DNA of 64,000 bases, taken from assembly GCF_000349205.1 (NCBI RefSeq), contig NZ_APHR01000010.1, positions 1 through 64,000 of the forward strand, given 5' to 3'. The notes beneath the pieces were generated by a model. It saw nothing but the letters and a program-made list of their open reading frames with translations, was not told the DNA's origin and did not search any database. Source of the DNA: Methylophaga lonarensis MPL. Lineage in GTDB: Bacteria; Pseudomonadota; Gammaproteobacteria; Nitrosococcales; Methylophagaceae. Positions 35,567 to 43,910 of the stretch are shown in pieces; position 1 is the stretch's first letter, and every line of letters begins with the position of its first letter. Position numbers and translations under genes: made by a program.

Positions 35567-36907
35567 TCAAAAAATAACGCTATCAGCAAGTAATTCTCCT
35601 CGCAAGGAGTTGCTGTGTGCTTCGGTAATGGTGACATCAACAAACTTGCCGATCAGCGACTCATCGCCAGCAAAGTTCACAACCCGATTGTTCTCGGTGC
35701 GGCCAGCCATATCGCCATCGCCACGAACTGCCGGACGGTCCACAAGAATACGCTGCACGGTGCCCAGCATTGCCTGACTGTGCTGATTTTCCAGCTCACG
35801 CAGGCGATCTTGCATGATCTGCAATCGCTGTTTCTTTTCTTCTTCGGAAACAGAATCATCAAATGCCGCCGCAGGTGTGCCGGGACGAGCGCTATAGATA
35901 AAGCTGAACGAGTGATCAAATTCAATCTCGTTGATGAGCTTCATGGTCGCATTAAAATCCGCCTCGGTCTCATTGGGGAAGCCGATAATAAAGTCGCTGG
36001 ACATGCTCAAATTGGGACGAATTTTTTTCAGTCGACGAATTTTGTCTTTGTATTCCAGTACCGTGTGGCCACGTTTCATCATCATCAGGATGCGATCAGA
36101 ACCAGACTGCACGGGCAGATGCAAATGGCTGACCAGCTCAGGCACCTCGGCAAAGGCCTGAATCAGGCTATCGGAAAACTCTACCGGGTGAGAGGTGGTA
36201 AAACGAATACGCTCAATACCATCAATCGCTGCAACGTAGTGGATCAGCAAGGCCAAATCGGCAACTTCGTCATCCTCGATCACACCGCGATAGGCATTAA
36301 CATTCTGCCCCAGCAGGTTAACTTCACGAACACCTTGAGCAGCCAGCGCGCGTATTTCACGCAGCACGCTACCCAATGGACGACTGACCTCTTCACCTCG
36401 CGTGTATGGCACCACGCAGAAAGTACAGTATTTACTGCAGCCTTCCATAATCGAAACATAGGCAGTCGGGCCTTCAGCGCGAGCTTCCGGCAAATTGTCG
36501 AATTTTTCAATTTCAGGGAAGGAAATATCGATGCTGGGCTTGTGGGTCTTTCTAACCTCCTCAAGCATGGTCGGCAGACGATGCAGCGTTTGCGGCCCGA
36601 AAATCAGATCAACATACGGCGCACGCTTGCGGATAGCCTCGCCTTCCTGACTCGCTACACAACCGCCCACACCAATCACCAGGCCCGGACGTTTGTCTTT
36701 CCAACGTTTCCAGCGGCCAAGCTGGTGGAAGACTTTTTCCTGGGCTTTTTCACGAATCGAGCAGGTGTTAAGCAACAACACGTCGGCTTCTTCGGGGATA
36801 TCGGTAGGAACCAGCTGATGGGAGTCCGCCAGCACTTCGGCCATTTTGGATGAATCGTATTCGTTCATCTGACAGCCGTAGGTTTTGATGTACAGTTTTC
36901 CGGTCAT
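35567..36907 (-). CDS. miaB: tRNA-2-methylthio-N6-dimethylallyladenosine synthase MiaB
   Basis: Radical-SAM methylthiotransferase acting on A37 of tRNAs. 446 aa from the ATG at 36907 ([20 protein letters not shown]); the longer TTG start at 36925 adds nothing conserved. Cys residues for the auxiliary cluster are in [18 protein letters not shown] and GVGGCVASQ. The radical-SAM CxxxCxxC is in [18 protein letters not shown]-terminal TRAM domain ends the protein. First gene of a seven-gene minus-strand run. Confidence 0.97.
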   Translation of the reverse strand: MTGKLYIKTYGCQMNEYDSSKMAEVLADSHQLVPTDIPEEADVLLLNTCSIREKAQEKVFHQLGRWKRWKDKRPGLVIGVGGCVASQEGEAIRKRAPYVDLIFGPQTLHRLPTMLEEVRKTHKPSIDISFPEIEKFDNLPEARAEGPTAYVSIMEGCSKYCTFCVVPYTRGEEVSRPLGSVLREIRALAAQGVREVNLLGQNVNAYRGVIEDDEVADLALLIHYVAAIDGIERIRFTTSHPVEFSDSLIQAFAEVPELVSHLHLPVQSGSDRILMMMKRGHTVLEYKDKIRRLKKIRPNLSMSSDFIIGFPNETEADFNATMKLINEIEFDHSFSFIYSARPGTPAAAFDDSVSEEEKKQRLQIMQDRLRELENQHSQAMLGTVQRILVDRPAVRGDGDMAGRTENNRVVNFAGDESLIGKFVDVTITEAHSNSLRGELLADSVIF

Positions 36908-37010
36908 GTTGACAGTGATTTGCAAAGGGCCGTCAGGATACTCTTTTTCATATAATTAGTACAGACAAGTGATTGTTTTTTCAGGTGCAAATGACATGAT
37001 TTGCAGATGG

Positions 37011-37319
37011 CTAATCCGGACGCCGTTGCCGGGTTCTGAATTCAAAGGCTTTTTCACATTCAGGCAGGTCATAGAACATGGCCAATCGCCCGGCAGCAGT
37101 GCGGTCACCAAAATCACGATAAAAATGCTGACACTCTGCTTCCGACTTATCCCAAAGTGTCTGGCATTCGGCTATCTGCGCTTGCCTGAGTGGTGCCAGC
37201 TGCACTTCTCTGGCAGCTTCGCAGACCGCATCCAATTGTGATTGCTCATCATCCGCGGCCAAAACAGTCATCGGCAGCAGTATCAACAATAAGGAGCCGC
37301 ATAAACCAATGTTTTTCAC
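37011..37319 (-). CDS. Small secreted Cys-containing protein of unknown function
   Basis: 102 aa from GTG 37319, which overlaps the stop of the upstream gene (GTGA). A signal peptide (LLLILLPMTVLAADD) suggests periplasmic export. The mature part is charged, predicted helical, with four Cys (in AVCEAA, AECQTL, AECQHF, PECEKA) that could form two disulfides, and ends in a basic tail. I do not recognise a family. It is the last gene of a three-gene envelope operon. Confidence 0.7.
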   Translation of the reverse strand: MKNIGLCGSLLLILLPMTVLAADDEQSQLDAVCEAAREVQLAPLRQAQIAECQTLWDKSEAECQHFYRDFGDRTAAGRLAMFYDLPECEKAFEFRTRQRRPD

Positions 37320-38350
37320 TCAAACACCAATGCCAACGGCGGCAGATCCTGATCCAATAACGCCATCACCGACATCAGTCTGGCCGTATGCTTGCCATGC
37401 AACTGCGCCACGATCACCGGTTGTTCTGCGGCCAGCAACCACAACTGACCATCCAGCGTGACATCAAAGCCTGTGACTTGTGACAAGGCATCGAGAAATG
37501 TCTGCTCCTGTTGCATCAGCGCTTGATCACACGCTCGCCGGGTTGTGACCAGTGCACCGACATCCAGTCCTTCTCCCGTCAGTGAATACTGAGCACCAAA
37601 ACGATTACAGCCCGCATCACCACTCAATTGCTCGTCGCTTGAAAAAGACAGGCTGAGGCTGGAATCTGCGTGCAGCGGTTGATTCAAGATCTCGACAACT
37701 TGCCAATGCACGCCCTGTAACAACTGTTCGGGTTGACCGCCACAGCCTTTCAATTCCCGCCCCGCCAGGTTAAATGCAACATGGTAGGGATAAGGCATGC
37801 CGGTCATGGTGTCATTGCAGACGCCGGGTACCACCAGCGCCGAAATCGAATTATCATCCGACTCAATCAAAACCTGGCCGGCCGTGTCCATTGATTGCTG
37901 GTTGGCAGCAATGACCTGCTCTGATTCACCGGGTTGCAGCAGGGCCAGCTGGCCGTGATGCAAGGTGATACTCCAGAAGGGTTCGTTGCCACGTGCCTGA
38001 AAAGGCTCGGCCAGCGTACCGAAAACAACACATTGAGGATATTGCTGACCTTTCCAGCGTAATTGCGCCGTATTACCTTTGCTCCAGAATACGGTGTCAT
38101 CATCGCTTGCCGACTCAAACCGGGCACCGGATGCACTCATCGCCGGTTGTAGCGCCATACTGTTGTCGCCTAGTTGCAGTACGATTTCTTCGCCTGAATA
38201 TTCAACAGTGATCCACTGTTGGCCACAGTGCATTTGAATTCCTTCCGGGGCCGCCAGGGTCGGCTCTGCAACATCATCACTACAAGCGCTGAGTATCAGC
38301 GCCGCAGCAATAACAAGCAGAAGTTTATTGAACTTCGATAATGGTTTCAT
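37316..38350 (-). CDS. Lipoprotein with MliC-like, COG3650-like and META/HslJ domains
   Basis: 344 aa from the ATG at 38350, which puts the lipobox (LILSAC) about 22 residues in. Three parts are visible. An MliC-type segment (IQMHCGQQWITVEYSGEEIVL ends with WKGQQYPQCV) resembles inhibitors of C-type lysozyme. A middle ARGNEPFWSITL domain resembles COG3650-type envelope proteins. A C-terminal META domain (LSGDAGCNRFGAQYSLTGEGL, TRRACDQALMQQEQTFLDAL) is as in HslJ. It probably sits in the outer membrane and deals with lysozyme or envelope stress; this is inferred from domain relatives. It overlaps the next gene upstream by 26 bp. Confidence 0.78.
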   Translation of the reverse strand: MKPLSKFNKLLLVIAAALILSACSDDVAEPTLAAPEGIQMHCGQQWITVEYSGEEIVLQLGDNSMALQPAMSASGARFESASDDDTVFWSKGNTAQLRWKGQQYPQCVVFGTLAEPFQARGNEPFWSITLHHGQLALLQPGESEQVIAANQQSMDTAGQVLIESDDNSISALVVPGVCNDTMTGMPYPYHVAFNLAGRELKGCGGQPEQLLQGVHWQVVEILNQPLHADSSLSLSFSSDEQLSGDAGCNRFGAQYSLTGEGLDVGALVTTRRACDQALMQQEQTFLDALSQVTGFDVTLDGQLWLLAAEQPVIVAQLHGKHTARLMSVMALLDQDLPPLALVFE

Positions 38351-38645
38351 ATTCAGGCCGCACAAGTTTGGGATCGCCTTCATTCAGGCATAAAAAAGTG
38401 ACATCGTAGGTGTAGCGCATGCGTTTGCGCATACTGATTTTGCTGACCAATACCTGCTTGCCCATCTCGGCACAGTGACGTTCTGCCTGTTCCAGAGCTG
38501 CACCTTTGGCGGTAGAAGCATTCATATCATCAGTCATCACGTTGTAGGTATCCGGCCCCACCGTTCTGACTCCCGAGGTGTTCAATGCGCAGCCCGTGAG
38601 TAATATCAGCCATCCAGCTACCATAGTTACTGCAATTTGTTTCAT
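38325..38645 (-). CDS. Small putative lipoprotein
   Basis: 106 aa. Signal peptide with lipobox LLTGC, GGAGG before the ATG. The mature part (GPDTYNVMTDDMNASTAKGAALEQAERHCAEMGK) resembles small envelope proteins with a YecR/Slp-like alpha-beta fold: Cys in HCAEMGK and FLCLNEG. Function unknown. First gene of the three-gene envelope operon; overlap with the next gene suggests coupled translation. Confidence 0.75.
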   Translation of the reverse strand: MKQIAVTMVAGWLILLTGCALNTSGVRTVGPDTYNVMTDDMNASTAKGAALEQAERHCAEMGKQVLVSKISMRKRMRYTYDVTFLCLNEGDPKLVRPEYETIIEVQ

Positions 38646-38808
38646 TACCGCCTCCGAGTTATGAACCAGTGCACAATAAAACCGATTATCTGCTGATCGC
38701 CCCTGTTAAACAATGGCCTGGGCTCGTAAACTCCATTAGCAGTTGAGTCAGAGGCAAACTGCCGCCACAATGACCACTTCCAATTCAGGCTCTCGTGAGG
38801 AAACAGAC

Positions 38809-39264
38809 ATGGATACTGCGCTAATCTGGGTCATTTTAGGCCTGCTGCTGATCTTATCCGAGCTGCTGGCGACCAGTATCGTTGCTGTATTTTTCGGGGC
38901 TGCTGCGGTGCTGGTGGGCATTTTGCTCTGGGCAGGTGTGATTCACTCTGCAGAAATGCAGTTTGTCCTGTTCAGCTTTTTCAGCCTGTTATTTCTGTTT
39001 ACCAGTCGCGCCAGGTTGAAGCGCTATCTGGTTGGTGATGTCGCAGATAAAGACGATAGCCACAAAACTTTCCGCGAAAATCTCGGAGAGGAAGCGATGG
39101 CAGCCAGTGATTTTTCACAGGGCAAAGGTCGCATTACCCTCAATGGCGTTGCCTGGGATGCGCAAAGTCTGGCCAGTGATGATGTGATCAGCAAAGGCGA
39201 CCGCGTATGGATCGTCGCCAATAACGGCATTCACTTGACCGTCAGCAAACACCCTCCCCAATAA
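38809..39264 (+). CDS. NfeD-like membrane protein
   Basis: 151 aa from the ATG at 38809, with GAGG 8 bp upstream; a longer frame from 38743 is not needed. Membrane spans cover about residues 5-70 (ALIWVILGLLLILSELLAT, then AAVLVGILLWAG and FVLFSFFSLLFLF). The C-terminal OB-fold (GKGRITLNGVAWDAQ, DRVWIVANNGIHLTV) is the short NfeD form. NfeD proteins are nearly always next to an SPFH gene, as here, and are thought to help organise membrane domains. Confidence 0.9.
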   Translation: MDTALIWVILGLLLILSELLATSIVAVFFGAAAVLVGILLWAGVIHSAEMQFVLFSFFSLLFLFTSRARLKRYLVGDVADKDDSHKTFRENLGEEAMAASDFSQGKGRITLNGVAWDAQSLASDDVISKGDRVWIVANNGIHLTVSKHPPQ

Positions 39265-39298
39265 CTTTCAATCAAATCCACGCAAAGGAGCTCAATTC

Positions 39299-40225
39299 AT
39301 GGATATCGGTCTTATTATCTCGCTTGGCCTTGCCGCCGCGGTTGTCATTGCAGTCATCAAATCTGCAGTGGTGGTGCCACAACGTTCCAACTTCATCATC
39401 GAGCGGCTGGGTAAATACTCCCGCACGCTGGATTCAGGCTTCCATATTCTGATCCCGTTTATCGACAAACTGGCTTATCGGCATACTTTGAAAGAAGAAG
39501 TGATTGATGTTGATCGTCAGGAATGTGTTACCAAGGACAACATCCAGGTCGGCGTCAACGGCGTACTCTATTTGCAAGTGATTGATGCCCAGAAAGCCAG
39601 TTACGGCATTCAGGACTATCGCTACGCGGCTGCACAGTTGGCTCAGACCACCATGCGTTCGGTGATTGGTCAGATCGACCTGGATAAAACCTTTGAAGAG
39701 CGCGCCAAAATCAACGAAGAAGTCGTCCAGGTTGTTGACGAAGCCGCCTCACCCTGGGGCATCAAGGTATTGCGTTACGAGATTTCTGATATCAGCCTGC
39801 CAGACAGCATTAAAGATGCATTGGAACAACAAATGCGTGCCGAGCGTGAACGTCGTGCCGCCATTGCCCGTTCCGAAGGTGAACGTCAGGCCATGATCAA
39901 CGTCTCCGAAGGTCAACGTCAGGAAATGGTCAACGTTTCCGAAGGTGACAAAATGCGTCAAATCAACGAAGCCGAAGGTCGTGCTCGCGAGATCGAACTG
40001 ATTGCCGTGGCTACCGCCGAAGGTTTACGGAAAATTGCCTCGGCCATCAATGAGCCGGGCGGACAGGAAGCCGTCAGCCTGCGCGTCGCTGAACAGTACG
40101 TAAAAGAGTTTGGCAACCTGGCCAAAGAAAACAACACCATGATCATACCGGCAGAACTGGCCGGTATCGGTGGTGCTGTCGCGGGTCTTACCCAAATTCT
40201 CAAACAGGCCAACGCTCCCCGCTAA
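39299..40225 (+). CDS. qmcA: SPFH/Band 7 stomatin-like protein (QmcA/paraslipin)
   Basis: 308 aa with an N-terminal membrane anchor (about 4-22), then the Band 7 domain (VVPQRSNFIIERLGKYSRTL, VDRQECVTKDNIQV, QTTMRSVIGQIDLDKTFEER). A helical region follows with a repeated ten-residue pattern built on the words SEGERQAM, SEGQRQEM and SEGDKMRQ, characteristic of this family. Probably forms oligomers in membrane microdomains. Translated with the upstream nfeD-like gene (gap 34 bp, AAAGGAG before the ATG). Confidence 0.93.
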   Translation: MDIGLIISLGLAAAVVIAVIKSAVVVPQRSNFIIERLGKYSRTLDSGFHILIPFIDKLAYRHTLKEEVIDVDRQECVTKDNIQVGVNGVLYLQVIDAQKASYGIQDYRYAAAQLAQTTMRSVIGQIDLDKTFEERAKINEEVVQVVDEAASPWGIKVLRYEISDISLPDSIKDALEQQMRAERERRAAIARSEGERQAMINVSEGQRQEMVNVSEGDKMRQINEAEGRAREIELIAVATAEGLRKIASAINEPGGQEAVSLRVAEQYVKEFGNLAKENNTMIIPAELAGIGGAVAGLTQILKQANAPR

Positions 40226-40350
40226 CAACACACAGGGCGCATCGATTTTCGGTGTGCCCAACCCTTTCACTGGACGATCACGCCCTGGTCGGTTTGCCAG
40301 TCAACACCTTCAAGCGTAACCTCAACCTTCACACCAATGGAGGTTCAGGC

Positions 40351-40554
40351 ATGGCAAACACACGACTGCTCGGTATGATTTTATTGGTCATAGGCGCAAT
40401 TCTGCTCTATTTCGGCTGGCAATCCTCACAATCCATCGGCGACCAGTTGACCGAAGCTGTCACAGGCCGATTTACCGATGAGACCATGTGGTTCATTATC
40501 AGCGGCGCAGTATCTGTCGTAGTAGGCGCTTACTTTGCTGTTACCGGCAAATAA
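40351..40554 (+). CDS. DUF3185 family small membrane protein
   Basis: 67 aa from the ATG at 40351, GGAGG upstream. Two membrane spans (LLGMILLVIGAILLYFGW and FIISGAVSVVVGAYFAV) joined by a polar loop (QSSQSIGDQLTEAVTGRFTD) match the DUF3185 pattern. Function unknown. It follows the SPFH gene and may belong to the same unit, though a weak hairpin lies between them. Confidence 0.85.
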   Translation: MANTRLLGMILLVIGAILLYFGWQSSQSIGDQLTEAVTGRFTDETMWFIISGAVSVVVGAYFAVTGK

Positions 40555-40591
40555 TACAATATCGTTTTACAGTGCTTTGCAAGTTTGAATT

Positions 40592-40975
40592 TCAGGCATA
40601 GACAACAAATGCCAGCTTGTTGCCGTCGGGATCTCTGACATAGGCAGCATAAAAGCCCTCGCCATATTGTGGTCGATAGCCCGGTGCTCCCTCGTCGCTG
40701 CCACCTGCTTGCATTGCCGTGTTGTATAGCGTGTTGACGATTGCTGCCTGCGTGACACGGAATGCGGTCATTACACCATTGCCTGTGCTGGCCGTGTTGC
40801 CATCAAACGGATAACCGACAAAGAATCGGGGAAAACTCAGATCATCGGCTTTGCCGAATGAGATCGATGCTTCATCCTGCCAACAGACATCCCAGCCCAT
40901 TTCTGCAAACACTGCATTATAAAATGCCTGCGCTCGAGCCAAATCCTGCGTCCCCACCATAGTGTAGGCAATCAT
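40592..40975 (-). CDS. VOC (glyoxalase/bleomycin-resistance) superfamily protein
   Basis: 127 aa with the two beta-alpha-beta-beta-beta modules of the VOC fold: AYTMVGTQDLARAQAFYNAVF at the start (metal-site region) and YAAYVRDPDGNKLAFVVY at the end. Related small proteins are annotated as glyoxalase-like, but the substrate is not predictable. Located 20 bp downstream of the Ada-like gene and co-oriented. Confidence 0.85.
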   Translation of the reverse strand: MIAYTMVGTQDLARAQAFYNAVFAEMGWDVCWQDEASISFGKADDLSFPRFFVGYPFDGNTASTGNGVMTAFRVTQAAIVNTLYNTAMQAGGSDEGAPGYRPQYGEGFYAAYVRDPDGNKLAFVVYA

Positions 40976-40995
40976 ATTGACCTCCTAAAATCAGT

Positions 40996-41850
40996 TTAAT
41001 CTATCGATTCAAGATGCATTCGCTCCCAGATCTGTACCATGCGTTTTTTGGTCAGTCCCCAACGATAGCCACCCAAAGCACCACTTTGCTGAATCACCCG
41101 ATGACAGGGGATCAACAAAGCCACCGGATTGGCACCAATGGCATTGCCTACAGCACGAGCTGCCTTGGGTGATCCTATTGCTGCCGCCACCTCGGCATAA
41201 CTGGCAAGTTCACCCGGTGGAATTTTCAATAACGCCCGCCACACTGCAATTTGAAAGTTGGTGCCGCGCACATGGACCGAGACTGGACCTGATTCACTAC
41301 GCTGCATCTTGCCCAGCAAATCAGTCAGCACACGCCCGGTCGATTGGTTATTTTGCCGGATCAGACTTAATGGCCAGGTTTTTCTCAGCTCATCAAGCAT
41401 CTCGTCAAGGTCGGTAAAATCGACAAATCCTGCCCGACAAATTCCGCGCGGGGTGATCGCGATAAACATCTCGCCCAACGGCGTTGCGTGAACACCATAT
41501 TCGATAATAAGTTGCTTGCCCTGTTGTTGATATTCGCCGGGCGTCATGGCCTCCAGTTGCACAAAATGATCATGTAACCTTGAACTGCCACTCAAGCCGA
41601 TCTGGTGTGACACATTAAGCAACGAGTGCGAATCGTCGAGCAACTGCTTGCCTCGCTCCAATGTCAGCACCTGCAAAAATCGTTTAGGGGTGGTGCCTGC
41701 CCAGCGGCAAAAAAGTCGCTGAAAGTGAAAAGCGCTCAGATGAACATGGGCGGCCACCTCATCCAGACTGGGCTGTTTAGTGGCATGCTCGACCAGATAA
41801 GCCATTGCCTTTTCGATACGTTGATAATCCGACATCAGACAGGCGCTCAT
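40996..41850 (-). CDS. AraC-domain / methylated-DNA-protein cysteine methyltransferase fusion (Ada-like)
   Basis: 284 aa from the ATG at 41850 (ATG 41835 is also possible). An AraC-type DNA-binding domain (DEVAAHVHLSAFHFQRLF, TPKRFLQVLTLERG) is followed by the O6-alkylguanine transferase domain with the acceptor Cys in IPCHRVIQ and GALGGYRWGL. It lacks the N-terminal zinc/Cys methyl-phosphotriester domain of E. coli Ada, so it should repair O6-methylguanine, while sensing by phosphotriester transfer is not expected. Such two-domain proteins are common. The longer frame to 41973 lacks conserved sequence. Confidence 0.9.
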   Translation of the reverse strand: MSACLMSDYQRIEKAMAYLVEHATKQPSLDEVAAHVHLSAFHFQRLFCRWAGTTPKRFLQVLTLERGKQLLDDSHSLLNVSHQIGLSGSSRLHDHFVQLEAMTPGEYQQQGKQLIIEYGVHATPLGEMFIAITPRGICRAGFVDFTDLDEMLDELRKTWPLSLIRQNNQSTGRVLTDLLGKMQRSESGPVSVHVRGTNFQIAVWRALLKIPPGELASYAEVAAAIGSPKAARAVGNAIGANPVALLIPCHRVIQQSGALGGYRWGLTKKRMVQIWERMHLESID

Positions 41851-41953
41851 ATTTGTGAATTGCAATACAGGCCATGCTAAATGATCAGCGACTGAATGCC
41901 GATCCGAATCTTGCTGTGTTTGATTGTGTTTGCCAATGCCCGTGCTGGAGGCA

Positions 41954-42460
41954 TCAACTGCCCTGGAACACAATGCTTAAAACCAGCGCGGACAGATACA
42001 AACCCAATCCGAATACACTGTGCGTCATCAGGCTTCGCAATCTTGCTTGTCCAGGTTTGGGCGTTTTTGCAGCGGCGATCCCCATACCAAAGGCCGGCTG
42101 CATGATAAAAAACGGAATGCTGATCGTCACCAGCCCCGTCAGCAAGGCAGGCAGAATAGTCGGTTGATCCAACCAGCTTGGAGAGGTCATCAGCAACAAG
42201 GCGAACGCGAAAACAATGCCGATCGCATAATGTGCCAGCCAGCCAACGGCGCACTCCGCCGGTTTGGCTTGTGCTGACATAATGCTTTTGTGTCGAAACA
42301 CACCGTCGCGCATATAAATCAGCCAACGCCCGACCAGACAGAAATTGAGCGACATTACCTTGAACACGCGTCTCAACATAAGTGCCCACAGATCCATAAT
42401 CACCGTCGCACCGATACCAACAGCGATAATTTTTACAAGATAAATCCCTTCAATACTCAT
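41954..42460 (-). CDS. DUF2938 family membrane protein
   Basis: 168 aa from the ATG at 42460 with GGAG upstream. Four membrane segments: GIYLVKIIAVGIGATVIMDL, WLAHYAIGIVFAFALLLM, ILPALLTGLVTISIPFFIM, and a C-terminal SVFGLGLYLSALVLSIVF. Short conserved words (GRW, FFIMQPAFGMGIAA) match DUF2938. Function unknown. It lies 55 bp downstream of the efflux outer-membrane gene and may be transcribed with it. Confidence 0.8.
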   Translation of the reverse strand: MSIEGIYLVKIIAVGIGATVIMDLWALMLRRVFKVMSLNFCLVGRWLIYMRDGVFRHKSIMSAQAKPAECAVGWLAHYAIGIVFAFALLLMTSPSWLDQPTILPALLTGLVTISIPFFIMQPAFGMGIAAAKTPKPGQARLRSLMTHSVFGLGLYLSALVLSIVFQGS

Positions 42461-42515
42461 GCTGATAACTCCGTTTTGATCGGTCAGTACTAAGCTTTCA
42501 TCAGTGAATGACGGC

Positions 42516-43910
42516 TTAGCCCGGTGGCCCAACCAAAGCACGATAAATATCCACCATCGCCAAGGTGACTTCTGTGCGGCTGCGTACCGCCTGATCCCGA
42601 GTCACGACATACTCCTGTTCAGCGGTCAGCACTTCAAAATAGCCAATGAAACCCTCTTCGTAACGAGAGCGCGCCAGTTCAACCGCTTTCTCGGAGTTGA
42701 GCATCGCACTCTCGAGATGATTTTCTCTTTCCTGGGCTCGTTGATAGCGAACCAAGCGGGTTTCCACTTCCTCAAGCGCTTCCAGCACAGTCTGCTGATA
42801 GGCAGCAAGCGCAGCCCGACTCTCAGCGCCTGCGGCATCAATACGTGCCCTGACCTTGTCATGATCCAAAAAAGTCCAGTCGATACCCAATGCAATTTGA
42901 CGCGAGTTTGCCGAACCGGAAAACAAGTCAGCACTATCCGTGGCAATGGAACCCAAAAGTCCGCTCAGAGTAAAGCGTGGGAACAAGTCTGCTGTCGCCA
43001 CTCCAATGCGTGAGGTAGCAGCAGCCAAACGTCGCTCTGCCGCCGCAATATCAGGACGACGACGCAGTACCTCACCCGGACTGTCCACAGGGATAACTGG
43101 CAACACATCAGGCAGCGCTCGCTGATCTGATAACTGCGCTATCAGGGTGGTAGGTGGTTGCCCTGTCAGCACGGCTATTCGGTGCATTGCCGCACGAATA
43201 TCCGCCTGCAAGGCCGGTAATTCGGCACGTGTTCGATCCAGCAAAGCATGCGCCCGAACCAGATCAAACTCTGTTCCCCGACCGGCTTCAAATCTAGCAG
43301 CAATAATATCCAGAGATTGTTGCTGCAAGGCGACGCTTCGATGTGCTACCTGATATTGCTGCTGTAAGCCTCGCAGTTCGAAATAGCTGTTGGCAAGCTG
43401 TCCTGTCAGCGCCACCTGCAAGGCACCGAGATCAGCACCCGCGGCTTCCAGTTCTGCCTGCTGAGCTTGTGAAGCGCTCTTGAGACGGCCAAAAAAATCC
43501 AGTTCCCAATTCGCCGCCAGGCCCGCCTGATAACGCTGAACATGTCCGGGTCCGACACCAGGTGCCGACTGTTCAGCCTCTGCCAGACGCATTTCGGCGA
43601 CAGAAGCATTGGCCGTGACACTCGGCCACCGGTCTCTGTTGGCACCATAAAGCAGTGCTGCGGCCTGCTCATATCTGGCCACTGCCACTTCAAGATCATG
43701 GTTGGCATGCAATGTCTGTTCAATCAGTGCAGCCAGTACAGGATCATTAAAACCTTGCCAGAAACGCTGCTGATCTGTCACACCGGCAACCGTGGTGGCC
43801 CATTCCGAAAAAGCTTCCGGTTGTGGTGAATCCGGTGCCTGATACTCCGGGATCACCGCACAGCCTGTGACTATGGCTAAGGCACCGGTCAACATCATTA
43901 ATTTACGCAT
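42516..43910 (-). CDS. RND efflux outer-membrane lipoprotein (OprM/NodT type)
   Basis: 464 aa from the ATG at 43910 (GGAGG upstream); it overlaps the pump gene by 8 bp. Signal peptide with lipobox VTGC. Two repeated outer-membrane-factor halves with long coiled coils: PSVTANASVAEMRL, NWELDFFGRLKSA, RRRPDIAAAERRLAAATSRIG, and RYEEGFIGYFEVLTAEQ near the end. Forms the outer-membrane exit duct of the tripartite pump encoded just upstream. Confidence 0.94.
   Translation of the reverse strand: MRKLMMLTGALAIVTGCAVIPEYQAPDSPQPEAFSEWATTVAGVTDQQRFWQGFNDPVLAALIEQTLHANHDLEVAVARYEQAAALLYGANRDRWPSVTANASVAEMRLAEAEQSAPGVGPGHVQRYQAGLAANWELDFFGRLKSASQAQQAELEAAGADLGALQVALTGQLANSYFELRGLQQQYQVAHRSVALQQQSLDIIAARFEAGRGTEFDLVRAHALLDRTRAELPALQADIRAAMHRIAVLTGQPPTTLIAQLSDQRALPDVLPVIPVDSPGEVLRRRPDIAAAERRLAAATSRIGVATADLFPRFTLSGLLGSIATDSADLFSGSANSRQIALGIDWTFLDHDKVRARIDAAGAESRAALAAYQQTVLEALEEVETRLVRYQRAQERENHLESAMLNSEKAVELARSRYEEGFIGYFEVLTAEQEYVVTRDQAVRSRTEVTLAMVDIYRALVGPPG

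Noticed and set aside
35615-36853. Long plus-strand open frame (about 412 codons) opposite miaB
   Set aside because: It lies fully antisense to a certain gene, has low-complexity unfamiliar sequence and no start signals; a composition shadow.
39880-39990. Short tandem DNA repeat within the SPFH gene
   Set aside because: It encodes the ten-residue helical repeat normal for this protein family, not an independent repeat element.
40234-40260. GC-rich imperfect hairpin between the SPFH and DUF3185 genes
   Set aside because: Stem needs G-U pairs and no T-run follows, so it cannot be called a terminator with confidence.
41877-42389. Minus-strand open frame of about 170 codons overlapping the DUF2938 gene
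   Set aside because: Same strand, other frame; the DUF2938 frame has membrane spans and a ribosome-binding site, this one does not.
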